A DNA stretch of 64,000 nt from Streptomyces sp. NBC_00448 (GTDB lineage Bacteria > Actinomycetota > Actinomycetes > Streptomycetales > Streptomycetaceae), in the NCBI RefSeq assembly GCF_036014115.1, contig NZ_CP107913.1:2545001-2609000 (forward strand), read 5' to 3'. The position numbers and the translations under genes were made by a program. This document shows, piece after piece, positions 35,426 to 44,260 of this stretch (positions are counted from its first letter, which is position 1; the number at the start of each line of letters is the position of its first letter). The notes beneath the pieces are model-generated. The model saw only the letters and a program-made list of their open reading frames with translations, was not told the origin of the DNA and searched no databases.

Positions 35426-36610
35426 TCAGCTCGGCCACACCGTGGGGTCGGGGACGAACCGCACCCGTAGAGCGCCGTCGCGGAGGGCGGCACCCTGGAC
35501 GGTGCAGCGGCGGAGGGCGGAGGGGAGGGGGAGGATACGGCGGAACCCACCGGCGTCGACGACGAGTTCGTCCCCGCGCCGGACCAGGTCGAGTCCTTCG
35601 CGGTCGGCCCCGGGCAGCGGAAGCACCCAGAGGAAGTGCCCTTCGGTGCCGAGCAGATCCTCGACCTCCCAGGGCTCGGCGGCCCGCGCCGGGCCGCCGG
35701 ACAGCGGCACCCCGCCCAGCTCGGCAAGATCCGCGGGGGTGCGCGGCTCCCGCCCGAGGTGCGGGAGTTCGACCAGCGGCACCCCGTCGGCGGCGCAGCT
35801 CTCGGCCACCGCCTTGAGCTCGCTCTGCTGCTGCCCGGACAGCCCCGCGAGGAACGCGTCGGCCGAGCCGGTCGGCAGCAGGCGGTTGGCGACGACGGCG
35901 GCGAGCCGGTGCCCGTACAGGGCCAGCCCGGTCCGCGCGGTGCGCAGCGCCTCCTGGGGCCGGGCCCCGGGGTCGAGGACGACGGCCACCGCCGTGCCCG
36001 GGTCCTCGATCACCGCCTGTACGGCGGCGAGTTCACGGTCGGCGCGGGCCGCGGCGTCGTACGCCCACTCGGCGGGCATCGGGACGCCGGCGAGTTGGGC
36101 GAGCACCGGGCGCAGCGCGCGGGCGGCCTGCCGGTCGGGGGGCAGCAACCGCCAGAGGTAGCGGCGCAGTTGCTCCGGGAGCGCGAGCATCCGCAGCGCG
36201 TCCCGTACGGCGGGCAGGTCCACGACGACCAGGTCCCACGGGGACGGACCGGCGGCCCCCGCGTCGTCCTGGTCGGACAGCACCCGGGCCTGCCGCAGCG
36301 CCCGCAGCAGGGCGAGCGGGTCGGCGCCGGGAAGTTCGGTCAGCTCCTCCGGGTCCAGCGGCGCCGCGCCGAGCAGGGCGAGCAGCGCGCCTGTCCGGCT
36401 CTGCGCGTCGAGCGCGCCCTCGCGGAAGGCGGCGGCCGGATCGACCGGGCCGACCGTCAGACCCGGCACGGTGATCTCGGCGGCGGCCCGGTCGGCGGTG
36501 AGCAGCAGGGTGCGGCTGCCGCCGGCCGCCGCCGCGGCGACGCCCGCGGCGACGGTGCTGCGGCCGGCCCCGGACGCGCCGGTGACCAGAAGGGTGCGTA
36601 CCGCGGTCAC
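35426..36610 (-). CDS. ArsA-like ATPase with degenerate Walker A
   Basis: The 394-residue protein is related to the ArsA/GET3/MinD-type P-loop ATPases of actinobacteria. The N-terminal motif TGASGAGRST has Arg where the P-loop Lys normally stands. LLLTADRA and WDLVVVDLPAVRDALRML are equivalents of the switch regions. The C-terminal third (GHFLWVLPLPGADREGLDL, then DELVVDAGGFRRILPLPSALRR) is the small beta-rich domain of this group. The start GTG at 36610 lies two bases from the stop of the SRPBCC gene, so both are in one operon. Function unknown; a chaperone or transport-coupled role is possible. Confidence 0.82.
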   Translation of the reverse strand: MTAVRTLLVTGASGAGRSTVAAGVAAAAAGGSRTLLLTADRAAAEITVPGLTVGPVDPAAAFREGALDAQSRTGALLALLGAAPLDPEELTELPGADPLALLRALRQARVLSDQDDAGAAGPSPWDLVVVDLPAVRDALRMLALPEQLRRYLWRLLPPDRQAARALRPVLAQLAGVPMPAEWAYDAAARADRELAAVQAVIEDPGTAVAVVLDPGARPQEALRTARTGLALYGHRLAAVVANRLLPTGSADAFLAGLSGQQQSELKAVAESCAADGVPLVELPHLGREPRTPADLAELGGVPLSGGPARAAEPWEVEDLLGTEGHFLWVLPLPGADREGLDLVRRGDELVVDAGGFRRILPLPSALRRCTVQGAALRDGALRVRFVPDPTVWPS

Positions 36611-36612
36611 GC

Positions 36613-37137
36613 TCAGACCGACTTGCCGGACGTGCCGGACTCGGCGTCCGTACCGGCGCCCTCGGCACTCTCGGCGCCCTCCGCGGGCCGGTCCGCGTCG
36701 CCGGACTCCACCCTCTGCTTCAGGCCGGCCAGCGCCCGGTCGATGATCACCTTCTCGGCCTTCCGCTTGATCATCCCGAGCATGGGGATCTTCACGTCGA
36801 CCGTGAGCTGGTAGGTGACCTCGGTGCGGGTGCCGCCGTCCAGCGGCACGAGCGCGTAGGAGCCGTCGAGAGTGCGCAGCATCTGGGACTTCACCAGCGA
36901 CCACCGCACCTCGTCGGCGCCGATCCACTCGTACGCCAGGGTGTGGTCGTCCTTGATCGCGCCCGCGTCCAGCACCAGCCGCACCTGCGCGGCGCGCCCG
37001 GCGTCGTCGGTGGCGAGCACCTCCGCCTGCTTGACCTCGCCGGTCCACTCCGGATAGCGGTCGAAGTCGGCGATGACGCCCATGACCGCGGCCGGCGCCG
37101 CCTCGATCGTGATGCTCGACCTCGTGTGTTCCGCCAT
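36613..37137 (-). CDS. SRPBCC (START-like) family protein
   Basis: The 174-residue protein has the polyketide-cyclase/START fold: SSITIEAAPAAVMGVIADFDRYPEW, VRLVLDAGAIKDDHTLAYEW and TEVTYQLTVDVKIPMLGMIKRKAEK. Such proteins bind hydrophobic ligands in a central cavity. A ~30-residue acidic tail follows. It is translationally close to the ArsA-like ATPase gene. In actinobacteria this pair recurs, so the two probably function together, but the ligand is unknown. Confidence 0.88.
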   Translation of the reverse strand: MAEHTRSSITIEAAPAAVMGVIADFDRYPEWTGEVKQAEVLATDDAGRAAQVRLVLDAGAIKDDHTLAYEWIGADEVRWSLVKSQMLRTLDGSYALVPLDGGTRTEVTYQLTVDVKIPMLGMIKRKAEKVIIDRALAGLKQRVESGDADRPAEGAESAEGAGTDAESGTSGKSV

Positions 37138-37247
37138 CGCCGTGGCCCTCCGGACTACTGGTGCATCTGGTGAAAGTGCTGATAGCGCTCGTACTGCTCG
37201 GCCTGTCCCGACGTGGGGAAGGCTATCGCGCCGGGCCGTGCGGCAGG

Positions 37248-38009
37248 TCACCACTGAAGCGACCAGGGGACGCGGGTGTGGTTGAAGTGGCCGACATTGA
37301 CGCATTCGGTGCGGCCGATCCGGGTGCGGCGCACCAGCGGCTGGTGGACGTGCCCGAAGAGCGCGTACTTCGGCTGCACGGACCGCACCGCGTCGAGCAG
37401 CGCCTCGCTGCCGCGCTCGAACCGCCGGGCGGACGTGTCGTAGCAGAGTTCGGGGACGGCCGGCGGGATGTGCGAGCACAGCACGTCCACCGGGCCGAGG
37501 GCGGCCACCTTCGCGGCGTACGCCTCCTCGTCGATCTCGTACGGGGTGTGCATCGGGGTGGGCAGGCCGCCGCCGACGAAGCCGAAGACCCGGCCGCCGA
37601 TCTCGGCGGTGGCGCCGTCCAGGACGGTGGTGCCGGGCCGGGCGTACTCCTTCCACAGCCGGGGCACGTCGACGTTGCCGTAGGTGGCGTAGGTCGGGGT
37701 GGGGAACGCGGCGAAGAGCTCCGCGTACTGCTTGCGCACGGCTTGCTCGATCAGCGCGGGCCGGTCCCGGCCGGCCCACAACTCGCGGTCGAGCGCCCGT
37801 GCCTCGTCGAAGCGGCGGGCGGTGCGCAGGGCCACCATCCGGTCGGCGTTGGCCTCGCCGAAGAGGTCGGGGAAGATGCCCCGGGAGTGGTCGGCGTAGT
37901 CGAGGAAGAGCACCAGGTCGCCGAGGCAGACCAGCGCGTCCGCGCCGTCCCCCGCCCTCGCCAGCGCCTCGACCGCGCCATGTACGTCACTGACCACGTG
38001 AACCCGCAT
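37248..38009 (-). CDS. Metallophosphoesterase
   Basis: The 253-residue protein has a calcineurin-type dimetal site: HVVSDVHGAVEAL, VCLGDLVLFLDYADH, TYGNVDVP, CSHIPPAVPEL and FGHVHQPLVRR. The GNVD form replaces the usual GNHE, seen in some actinobacterial members. It begins at ATG 38009, divergent from the acyl-CoA ligase gene. Substrate is not predictable; no signal peptide is visible. Confidence 0.9.
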   Translation of the reverse strand: MRVHVVSDVHGAVEALARAGDGADALVCLGDLVLFLDYADHSRGIFPDLFGEANADRMVALRTARRFDEARALDRELWAGRDRPALIEQAVRKQYAELFAAFPTPTYATYGNVDVPRLWKEYARPGTTVLDGATAEIGGRVFGFVGGGLPTPMHTPYEIDEEAYAAKVAALGPVDVLCSHIPPAVPELCYDTSARRFERGSEALLDAVRSVQPKYALFGHVHQPLVRRTRIGRTECVNVGHFNHTRVPWSLQW

Positions 38010-38150
38010 GCCGTCACCCTATGCTCGGGTGTGTGACCCTGAGAACATCTGCCCTGCGCCCCCTATCCCGAGGCTTTACCGATGGGTAACGTCCTCGCAG
38101 TCCATATCTTCCCTCCGGGTGCGACGCGGCACCGATGAGGAGCAGCAGCC

Positions 38151-39947
38151 TTGCGTGAGTTCAGCCTTCCGGCCCTGTACGAATTTCCCGCGGACGGCAA
38201 CCTGACGGACCTGATCCGCCGCAACGCCGCGCAGCACCCGGACACGCCCGTCATCGGCCGCAAGGACTCCGCCGGGCACTGGCAGGACATCACGGCGGCC
38301 CGCTTCCTCGACGAGGTGCGGGAGGTCGCCAAGGGCCTGATCGCCTCCGGGGTGGAGCCCGGCGACCGCGTCGCGGTGATGTCCAGGACCCGCTACGAGT
38401 GGACGCTGCTGGACTTCGCGATCTGGACGGCGGGCGCGGTGACCGTGCCCGTCTACGAGACGTCGTCCGCCTCCCAGGTGGAGTGGATTCTCGCCGACTC
38501 CGGCGCGGTCGCGGTGGTGGTGGAGTCGCAGCCGCACGAGGAGACGGTGGAGTCCGTACGGGAGCACCTGCCGCAGCTCAAGCAGGTGTGGCGGATCGAC
38601 GGCGGCGGGGTGCGGGCCCTGGTCGAGGCGGGCAGCGACGTCTCCGAGGCGGTGGTCGACGAACGCTCCACGGCCGCCGGCGCCGACGCCCCGGCCACGA
38701 TCGTCTACACCTCGGGCACCACCGGCCGCCCCAAGGGCTGCGTGCTCAGCCACCGCAGCTTCTTCGCGGAGTGCGGCAACGTGGTGGAGCGGCTGAGCCC
38801 GCTCTTCCGCACCGGGCACTCCTCGGTGCTGCTCTTCCTTCCGCTCGCGCACGTGCTCGGCCGCCTGGTCGAGGTGGGCAGCGTGATGGCTCCGATCCGG
38901 CTCGGACACGTGCCCGACGTCAAGAACCTCACCGAGGACCTCCAGGGCTTCCGGCCGACCCTGATCCTCGGGGTTCCGCGGGTCTTCGAGAAGGTCTACA
39001 ACACCGCCCGGGCCACCGCGCAGGCCGGCGGCAAGGGCCGGATCTTCGACAAGGCCGCGGACGTCGCGATCGAGTACAGCAAGGCGCTGGACACCCCCGG
39101 CGGCCCCTCGTTCACGCTGCGGCTGACCCACCGCGTCTTCGACCGGCTCGTCTACGCCAAGCTCCGCGCGGTGCTCGGCGGGCGCGCCACCCACGCGATC
39201 TCCGGCGGCGCCCCGCTGGGCGAGCGGCTCGGCCACTTCTACCGCGGCCTCGGCTTCACCGTCCTGGAGGGCTACGGCCTCACCGAGTCCTGCGCGGCCA
39301 CCGCGTTCAACCCGTGGGACCGTACGAAGATCGGCACCGTCGGCCAGCCGCTGCCCGGCTCCACCGTACGGATCGCCGACGACGGCGAGGTGCTGCTCTA
39401 CGGCGAGCACCTGTTCACCGGCTACTGGAACAACGACGCGGCCACCGCCGAGGCGGTCTCCGACGGCTGGTTCCACACCGGGGACCTCGGCACCCTCGAC
39501 AACGACGGGTACCTGACGATCACCGGCCGCAAGAAGGAGATCATCGTCACCGCCGGCGGCAAGAACGTCGCGCCCGCGGTGATCGAGGACCGCATCCGCG
39601 CGGACGCGCTCATCGCCGAGTGCATGGTCGTCGGCGACAAGCGGCCCTTCGTCGGCGCGCTCGTCACGCTCGACGAGGAGTTCCTGCCGCGCTGGGCCGA
39701 GCAGCACCAGAAGGCCGGCCGCACCCCGGCGGAGCTCTCCTCCGACCCGGACCTCCTCGCCGCCGTCCAGCACGCCGTCGACGAGGGCAACGCGGCCGTC
39801 TCCAAGGCCGAGTCCGTCCGCAAGTTCCGCATTCTGCCCGGCCAGTTCACCGAGGAATCGGGCCACCTCACGCCGTCCCTCAAGCTCAAACGCTCCGTCG
39901 TGGCCGCGGACTTCGCCGCCGACATCGAGGCGATCTACTCCGCGTAG
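38151..39947 (+). CDS. Long-chain fatty acid-CoA ligase (FadD15-like)
   Basis: The 598-residue AMP-forming synthetase activates fatty acids as acyl-CoA. It shows the P-loop IVYTSGTTGRPKGCVLSH, the A5 motif GYGLTESCAATAFN, the A7/A8 region GWFHTGDLGTLDNDGYLTI and GRKKEIIVTAGGKNVAP, and an AMP-binding Lys near SLKLKRSVV. The start is a TTG at 38151, supported by GAGGAG eight bases upstream. It is a membrane-associated cytosolic enzyme, next to lipid and phosphatidylinositol mannoside genes. Confidence 0.94.
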   Translation: MREFSLPALYEFPADGNLTDLIRRNAAQHPDTPVIGRKDSAGHWQDITAARFLDEVREVAKGLIASGVEPGDRVAVMSRTRYEWTLLDFAIWTAGAVTVPVYETSSASQVEWILADSGAVAVVVESQPHEETVESVREHLPQLKQVWRIDGGGVRALVEAGSDVSEAVVDERSTAAGADAPATIVYTSGTTGRPKGCVLSHRSFFAECGNVVERLSPLFRTGHSSVLLFLPLAHVLGRLVEVGSVMAPIRLGHVPDVKNLTEDLQGFRPTLILGVPRVFEKVYNTARATAQAGGKGRIFDKAADVAIEYSKALDTPGGPSFTLRLTHRVFDRLVYAKLRAVLGGRATHAISGGAPLGERLGHFYRGLGFTVLEGYGLTESCAATAFNPWDRTKIGTVGQPLPGSTVRIADDGEVLLYGEHLFTGYWNNDAATAEAVSDGWFHTGDLGTLDNDGYLTITGRKKEIIVTAGGKNVAPAVIEDRIRADALIAECMVVGDKRPFVGALVTLDEEFLPRWAEQHQKAGRTPAELSSDPDLLAAVQHAVDEGNAAVSKAESVRKFRILPGQFTEESGHLTPSLKLKRSVVAADFAADIEAIYSA

Positions 39948-40210
39948 GGAGGGTGCCCCTGCCCCCCGGGGTGGGTGGTCCTGTCGGTCGAGGGACCACC
40001 TGCCGGTGGGCGATTGCCCGCGCCCCTGGGTATGTGCGGCCACTCCCGCGGAAGGAGGGTGCGCTCCGAAGGGGCGCTGGGGGTACTCCCCCTGGCTCCG
40101 CCAGGGGCACCCCCACCCAGGCGAAGCTCTGGGGGTGGGGGCACCTCCCGGCGAAGCCAGGGGGAGAACTGCGCGACCAGCCCACCACCGAGGGAAGGTC
40201 CGGCGACGGC
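39948..40210. repeat. Intergenic cluster of GC-rich palindromic repeats
   Basis: Between the convergent ligase and glycosyltransferase genes lie several units: CGATTGCCCGCGCCCCTGGG (40010s), CCCAGGCGAAGCTCTGGG (about 40117-40134), GGCGAAGCCAGGGGGAG (about 40150-40166) and AACTGCGCGACCAGCCCACC (about 40167-40186). Successive CCCCCTGG/CCAGGGGG pairs can form large stem-loops that could act as a two-way terminator. Confidence 0.65.
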
Positions 40211-41341
40211 CTAAAGAAGACCCTTCAGGCGGTCCGCCAGGAGATCCCAGCTCCACGCTTCGTGGACCCACGCCCGCCCGCGCTCCCCGAGGGACCGCCG
40301 CAACTCCGGGTCACGCAGAAGCGTGAGGATGCGGGAGGCGGCCTGCTCGGGCGACCCCCCGGGGACGACGTACCCGGTCTCACCGTCGAGCACGGCGTCC
40401 GGAGCCCCCCCGGAATCGCCGGCGACGACGGGCAACCCCGTCGCGGACGCCTCGAGGTAGACGATGCCGAGCCCTTCAACGTCGAGCCCGCCCCGCCGGG
40501 TCCTGCAGGGCATCGCGAAGATGTCCCCCGCGCCGTAGTGTGCGGGCAGTTCGGACCAGGGCACGCTGCCGGTGAACCGGACCGCCGCGGCCACCCCGGT
40601 GCGGGCCGCCAGCTTCTCCAACTCGCCGCGGTACGGCCCGCCGCCGACGATGAGGAGCACCGTGTCGGGCACCTCGCGGAGGATGCGCGGCATCGCGAGG
40701 ATGAGCGTGTCCTGCCCCTTGCGCGGCACCAGCCGCGACACGCAGACCACCACCGGGCGGTCGGCGAGCCCGAGCCGCGCCCGCAGCACCACGCCGTCCG
40801 GCCCCGGGTGGAAGACGTTCTCGTCGACGCCGGGCGGCAGCCGCACCATCCGCTCGGCCGCCTCGGGAGTGAGCGCGGCCGCGATCCGCGACCGGGTGTA
40901 CTCCCCCAGGTAGGTCAGGACGTCGGTGCCCTCACCGATCCTGCGCAGGAGTTGCCGGCTGGCCGGGAGCTGCGCCCACGCGGCCTCGTGGCCGTGCGTG
41001 GTGCCGACCAGCCGCCGGGCACCCGCCTTGCGCAGCGCGGGCGCCATCAGGGCGAGCGGCGCGGCCGCCCCGAACCACACCGACGAGCAGCCGTGTTCCC
41101 GCAGCAGTTCCGCCGCGCGCCGGGTGACCCGGGGCGTCGGCACCATCATCCTGGTACGGTCCCGCACCACGGTGAACGGCTGCTCGGCGTCGAACCGCGC
41201 GACCTCGCGCCCGTCCCGCCAGGTCGAGGCGTACACCACGACCTGCTCGGGGTCCATCCGCACCGCCATGCTGTGCACGAACGCCTGGATGCCGCCGGGC
41301 CGCGGCGGGAAGTCGTTGGTGACGATGAGGGTCTTTTCCAT
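40211..41341 (-). CDS. GT4 glycosyltransferase (PimB-like mannosyltransferase)
   Basis: The 376-residue GT-B enzyme is similar to actinobacterial PimB', which adds the second mannose to phosphatidylinositol mannosides using GDP-mannose. Diagnostic blocks are LIVTNDFPPRPGGIQAFVHS, GTTHGHEAAW, LPPGVDENVFHP, VVCVSRLVPRKGQDTLI and the donor-binding GLDVEGLGIVYLEASATGLP. The start is ATG 41341. It lies 76 bp downstream of the M48 protease gene in the same direction. The acceptor cannot be proven from sequence. Confidence 0.9.
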   Translation of the reverse strand: MEKTLIVTNDFPPRPGGIQAFVHSMAVRMDPEQVVVYASTWRDGREVARFDAEQPFTVVRDRTRMMVPTPRVTRRAAELLREHGCSSVWFGAAAPLALMAPALRKAGARRLVGTTHGHEAAWAQLPASRQLLRRIGEGTDVLTYLGEYTRSRIAAALTPEAAERMVRLPPGVDENVFHPGPDGVVLRARLGLADRPVVVCVSRLVPRKGQDTLILAMPRILREVPDTVLLIVGGGPYRGELEKLAARTGVAAAVRFTGSVPWSELPAHYGAGDIFAMPCRTRRGGLDVEGLGIVYLEASATGLPVVAGDSGGAPDAVLDGETGYVVPGGSPEQAASRILTLLRDPELRRSLGERGRAWVHEAWSWDLLADRLKGLL

Positions 41342-41417
41342 CGCCGCCGACAGTACCGCCTCGCCCCGGCCGGCGGGCCGCGCCACCCGTCCGGGCACCC
41401 TGAGCGGCGGTGCGCGG

Positions 41418-42602
41418 TCAGTGTCCGGCGGCCCACCGGCGGGCGGCGGCGATGCGTTCGGCGGCGGTGGGGTGGCTGCCGAGCAGGGCGTGGGCGAGGC
41501 GGGGCGGCGCCGGGTCGGCGACGTTCGCCACGGTGAGCCGGCGCTGCATGGCGATGAAGGTGGCGGGATCGCCGGTGGTGTCGAGGGCGTGCCGATCGGC
41601 GCGGCGCTCGACGCGCCGGCTGAGGAGGGCGGTGAGCGGGCCGCCGAGAGCGCCGCCGACCGCGGCCACTGCGGCGAGCAGCCAGGCCGAGCGGGGGTCG
41701 GCGAAGTGCCGTACTCCGGCGGCGTGCAGCAGCGGGTCCCAGCTGACGACGGCGGCCAGGACGCACACCCCGGCGGCGGCGCCGACCGCGCCCAGCGCGG
41801 TGCCGCGCGCCACGTCGCGGTGGACGACATGGCCGAGTTCGTGGGCGACGACGAGTTCGACCTCGCGCGGGTCGGCGGTGCTCAGCAGGGTGTCGTAGAC
41901 GACGATCCGCCGGGTGCCGCCGAACCCGGAGACGTACGCGTTGAGCGCGGTCGTACGGCGCGAGGCGTCGGCGACGAGCACGTCCCGTACGGCGACGCCG
42001 TCGCGGGCGGCCAGCGCCAGCAGGTCGGCGCGCAGCGGTCCCGGGGGCATGGGCGTGAAGCGGTTGAAGAGCGGTTCGAAGACCAGCGGGGCGAGGAAGG
42101 AGAGCAGGACGGTCAGCACGGCCGCGCCGAGCGCCGCCCACACCCACCACCAGCGGGTCACCCCGGCGAGCGCGTAGACCGCGAAGAGGGCGCCGAGCGC
42201 CAGCGGCAGGGACACCAGCAGCCCGCGCAGCCGGTCCACCGCCCAGCCGCCCCAGCCCTGCGTGACCAGGCCGTAGCGGGCCCTGACCACCCGTCCCCGC
42301 GCGGCGAACGGCAGTCCGGCCGCCTCGCCCAGCAGCACGAGCGTGACCGCGCCGCCCACCACCCGCACCGCCCACGCGGTCCCGAAGGCGCCGACCAGCC
42401 GCGCCCCGCCTCCGGTCAGCCCGAGCGCGAGCAGCAGCGCGAGCGAGACCGCGGAGGAGGCCAGCGACAGCGGCAGCACCTGCCGCCGCAGCGCCTGTCC
42501 CCGGGCGACCTGCTCGGCCGTGAAGTCGGGCCCCTCGCCCACGGGTTCGGGGCTCTGCGCCTCGCCGCGGCCGTTCTCGCCGTTCGCGTCCTGCCCGCTC
42601 AA
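41418..42602 (-). CDS. M48 family membrane metalloprotease (Ste24-like)
   Basis: The 394-residue integral membrane protease has several helices (LPLSLASSAVSLALLLALGL, WAVRVVGGAVTLVLLGEAAGL and others). The zinc motif is VVAHELGHVVHRD, with a third ligand region ERRADRHALDTTGDP. It resembles CAAX-type/Ste24 peptidases. The start is a TTG at 42602 overlapping the upstream stop (TTGA), with AGGAG six bases before it. The C-terminus LLGSHPTAAERIAAARRW is typical. Confidence 0.92.
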   Translation of the reverse strand: MSGQDANGENGRGEAQSPEPVGEGPDFTAEQVARGQALRRQVLPLSLASSAVSLALLLALGLTGGGARLVGAFGTAWAVRVVGGAVTLVLLGEAAGLPFAARGRVVRARYGLVTQGWGGWAVDRLRGLLVSLPLALGALFAVYALAGVTRWWWVWAALGAAVLTVLLSFLAPLVFEPLFNRFTPMPPGPLRADLLALAARDGVAVRDVLVADASRRTTALNAYVSGFGGTRRIVVYDTLLSTADPREVELVVAHELGHVVHRDVARGTALGAVGAAAGVCVLAAVVSWDPLLHAAGVRHFADPRSAWLLAAVAAVGGALGGPLTALLSRRVERRADRHALDTTGDPATFIAMQRRLTVANVADPAPPRLAHALLGSHPTAAERIAAARRWAAGH

Positions 42603-43870
42603 CCCAACTCCTGTTCCACGTAGGCCCGCCACTTCGCGGTGAAGTCCGCGAGCCCGATGCCGAGCGAGGCACGCAGGTGGGAGTCGAGTGTGCCGCCCTT
42701 CGCCACCGCGCGGTAGAACGTGGTCAGCGTGTCCGGCGACCACTGGTCGGCGATCATCCGGCAGGCGAGCCACCCGCCCTCGTACGCCTGGGCGAGGCCC
42801 TTGGCGGTGGAGCGGAAGTCGGCGTCGGTGGGGAGCGCGGCAGGGGTACGGCCGGCCTCGACGTCGGCGGCCAGCTCGGGCGCGATCTCGCGGGCGGTGC
42901 GGCCGGAGTCGCGGTAGGCCACCCAGTCGGCGACGCCCTCGGACAGCCACAGCGGGGTGGACGCGGTGGTGGACAGCCGGGTCGCGACGTGCGTCGTCTC
43001 GTGGGTGAGCACCACCTGCCGCCCGAACGCGGACAGTTCGCCGAACGCCGCCGGGTTGAGGATCACCCGGTCCGCGGGCGCCGCCGCGTTGCCGCCGCCC
43101 TCGCCGGTGGTGACGGCGGCGATCTCCCGGTAGTCGGCCGGCTTCGCCGAGAGCAGCGCCGCCATCTGGTCCAGGGTGGACGGCGCCTCGATCACCACGC
43201 TGCCGGGCCAGCCGGAGCCGAACGCGTGCCGCACCTCGGGCACGGCCTGGTCCGCGTCCTCGGCGTAGCCACGCAGCGTCTTCTCGCTGCCGAGCCCCAG
43301 CACCAGGCTGTGCGTGCCGCGCACCACCCGCACCGGACCCTGGTCCCAGATCTGTACGGCGGTGCGGTGGCCGCTCGCGTCGCCGTCGTCATCACCCGCC
43401 AGGTACCAGCGGGTGCCGTGCCGCGCGAGGGTCAGGTAGGCGGTGGAGACCACCGGGCTGCTGTCGTAGCCGCGCAGCCGGTAGCTCAGCCGCACCTCGG
43501 CGGCGGTGCGGCTGCTGCCGTCGGCGGTCGGCGGCAGCGCGAACGCGCCGGTGCGGACGAGTTGGTACGACCACGCGGCGAGCGGCACGTCGGCGAGATC
43601 GGTGAACACCTCGCGTTGCCGGGTGCGGAAGCGGGTGGCCGCCGGGTCGATCCCGGCGAGGAAGGCGGCGCGGTCGTGGTGCAGCACCGCGGTCGCCCGC
43701 CGCGCGAGCAGGGCCCGCGCGGCCGCGTCCACCGAGGAGGTCTTCTTCGCCGCCGTCCCACCCGACCCGGTGCACCCCCCGGCCAGCAGCACCCCGCACA
43801 CGCCGAGTGCGACCCCGCGCGCTCCGCGGATGAGCCGCACCGTCCGAAGTGATCGAGCCGCATCGTGCAC
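42599..43870 (-). CDS. Secreted lipoprotein with HExxH metalloprotease-like domain
   Basis: The 423-residue protein has a signal peptide with lipobox LAGGC. Residues ~45-170 look like a stress-type NTF2/DUF domain. The C-terminal half holds VVLTHETTHVAT (HExxH) followed by PLWLSEGVADWVAYRDSG, whose Glu is the likely third zinc ligand of the gluzincin (peptidase MA) clan. It is probably a cell-surface peptidase, or a substrate-binding relative. The start is GTG 43870. It is translationally coupled to the M48 protease downstream. Confidence 0.85.
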   Translation of the reverse strand: MHDAARSLRTVRLIRGARGVALGVCGVLLAGGCTGSGGTAAKKTSSVDAAARALLARRATAVLHHDRAAFLAGIDPAATRFRTRQREVFTDLADVPLAAWSYQLVRTGAFALPPTADGSSRTAAEVRLSYRLRGYDSSPVVSTAYLTLARHGTRWYLAGDDDGDASGHRTAVQIWDQGPVRVVRGTHSLVLGLGSEKTLRGYAEDADQAVPEVRHAFGSGWPGSVVIEAPSTLDQMAALLSAKPADYREIAAVTTGEGGGNAAAPADRVILNPAAFGELSAFGRQVVLTHETTHVATRLSTTASTPLWLSEGVADWVAYRDSGRTAREIAPELAADVEAGRTPAALPTDADFRSTAKGLAQAYEGGWLACRMIADQWSPDTLTTFYRAVAKGGTLDSHLRASLGIGLADFTAKWRAYVEQELG

Positions 43871-44260
43871 GCAGCGATCGTACGGTGCCCACCTTTCCCT
43901 GAGGCTCGCCGGGCCCGCCGGCCCAGCCCCCGCGGCGTTGTTCCCGGACCACCGGCCGGTGGCCGGTTGCTCGCGCAGGTCCCCACGCCCCTTTGGGGCG
44001 CGCCCTCCTTCCGCGGGAGCGGCCGCACATCCCCAGGGGCGCTGGGGGCACCGCCCGGCGAAGCCAGGGGGAGAACCGCGCGCTCAGCCCACCACCGGCG
44101 GGTGGTCCGGGGGCCGGCAGGACGGGGGGCTGGGCCGGCGGGCTTGTGGCCAGGCGCCGCGGAAGAGCCGCACCGATCAGGGGCGCGGGGAACTGCGCGC
44201 TCAGCCCACCACCGGCCGGTGGTCCGGGGGCCGGCAGGACGGGGCAGCCCGGGCGGACCG
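43871..44260. repeat. Intergenic region with at least four dispersed repeat units
   Basis: No gene is supported. Units include GGCCGGTTGCTCGCGCAGGT (43960s), a CAGGGGCGCTGGGGGC unit with GGCGAAGCCAGGGGGAG (44032-44076), and two GCGCGCTCAGCCCACCACCG units (about 44079-44098 and 44198-44217). The segment CCACCGGCCGGTGGTCCGGGG is itself palindromic. The last unit joins directly to the end of the NlpC/P60 gene. Confidence 0.65.

Noticed and set aside
38399..41536. 1045-residue plus-strand frame across the acyl-CoA ligase and glycosyltransferase genes
   Set aside because: Spans two well-supported genes in the wrong frame and shows no family motif.
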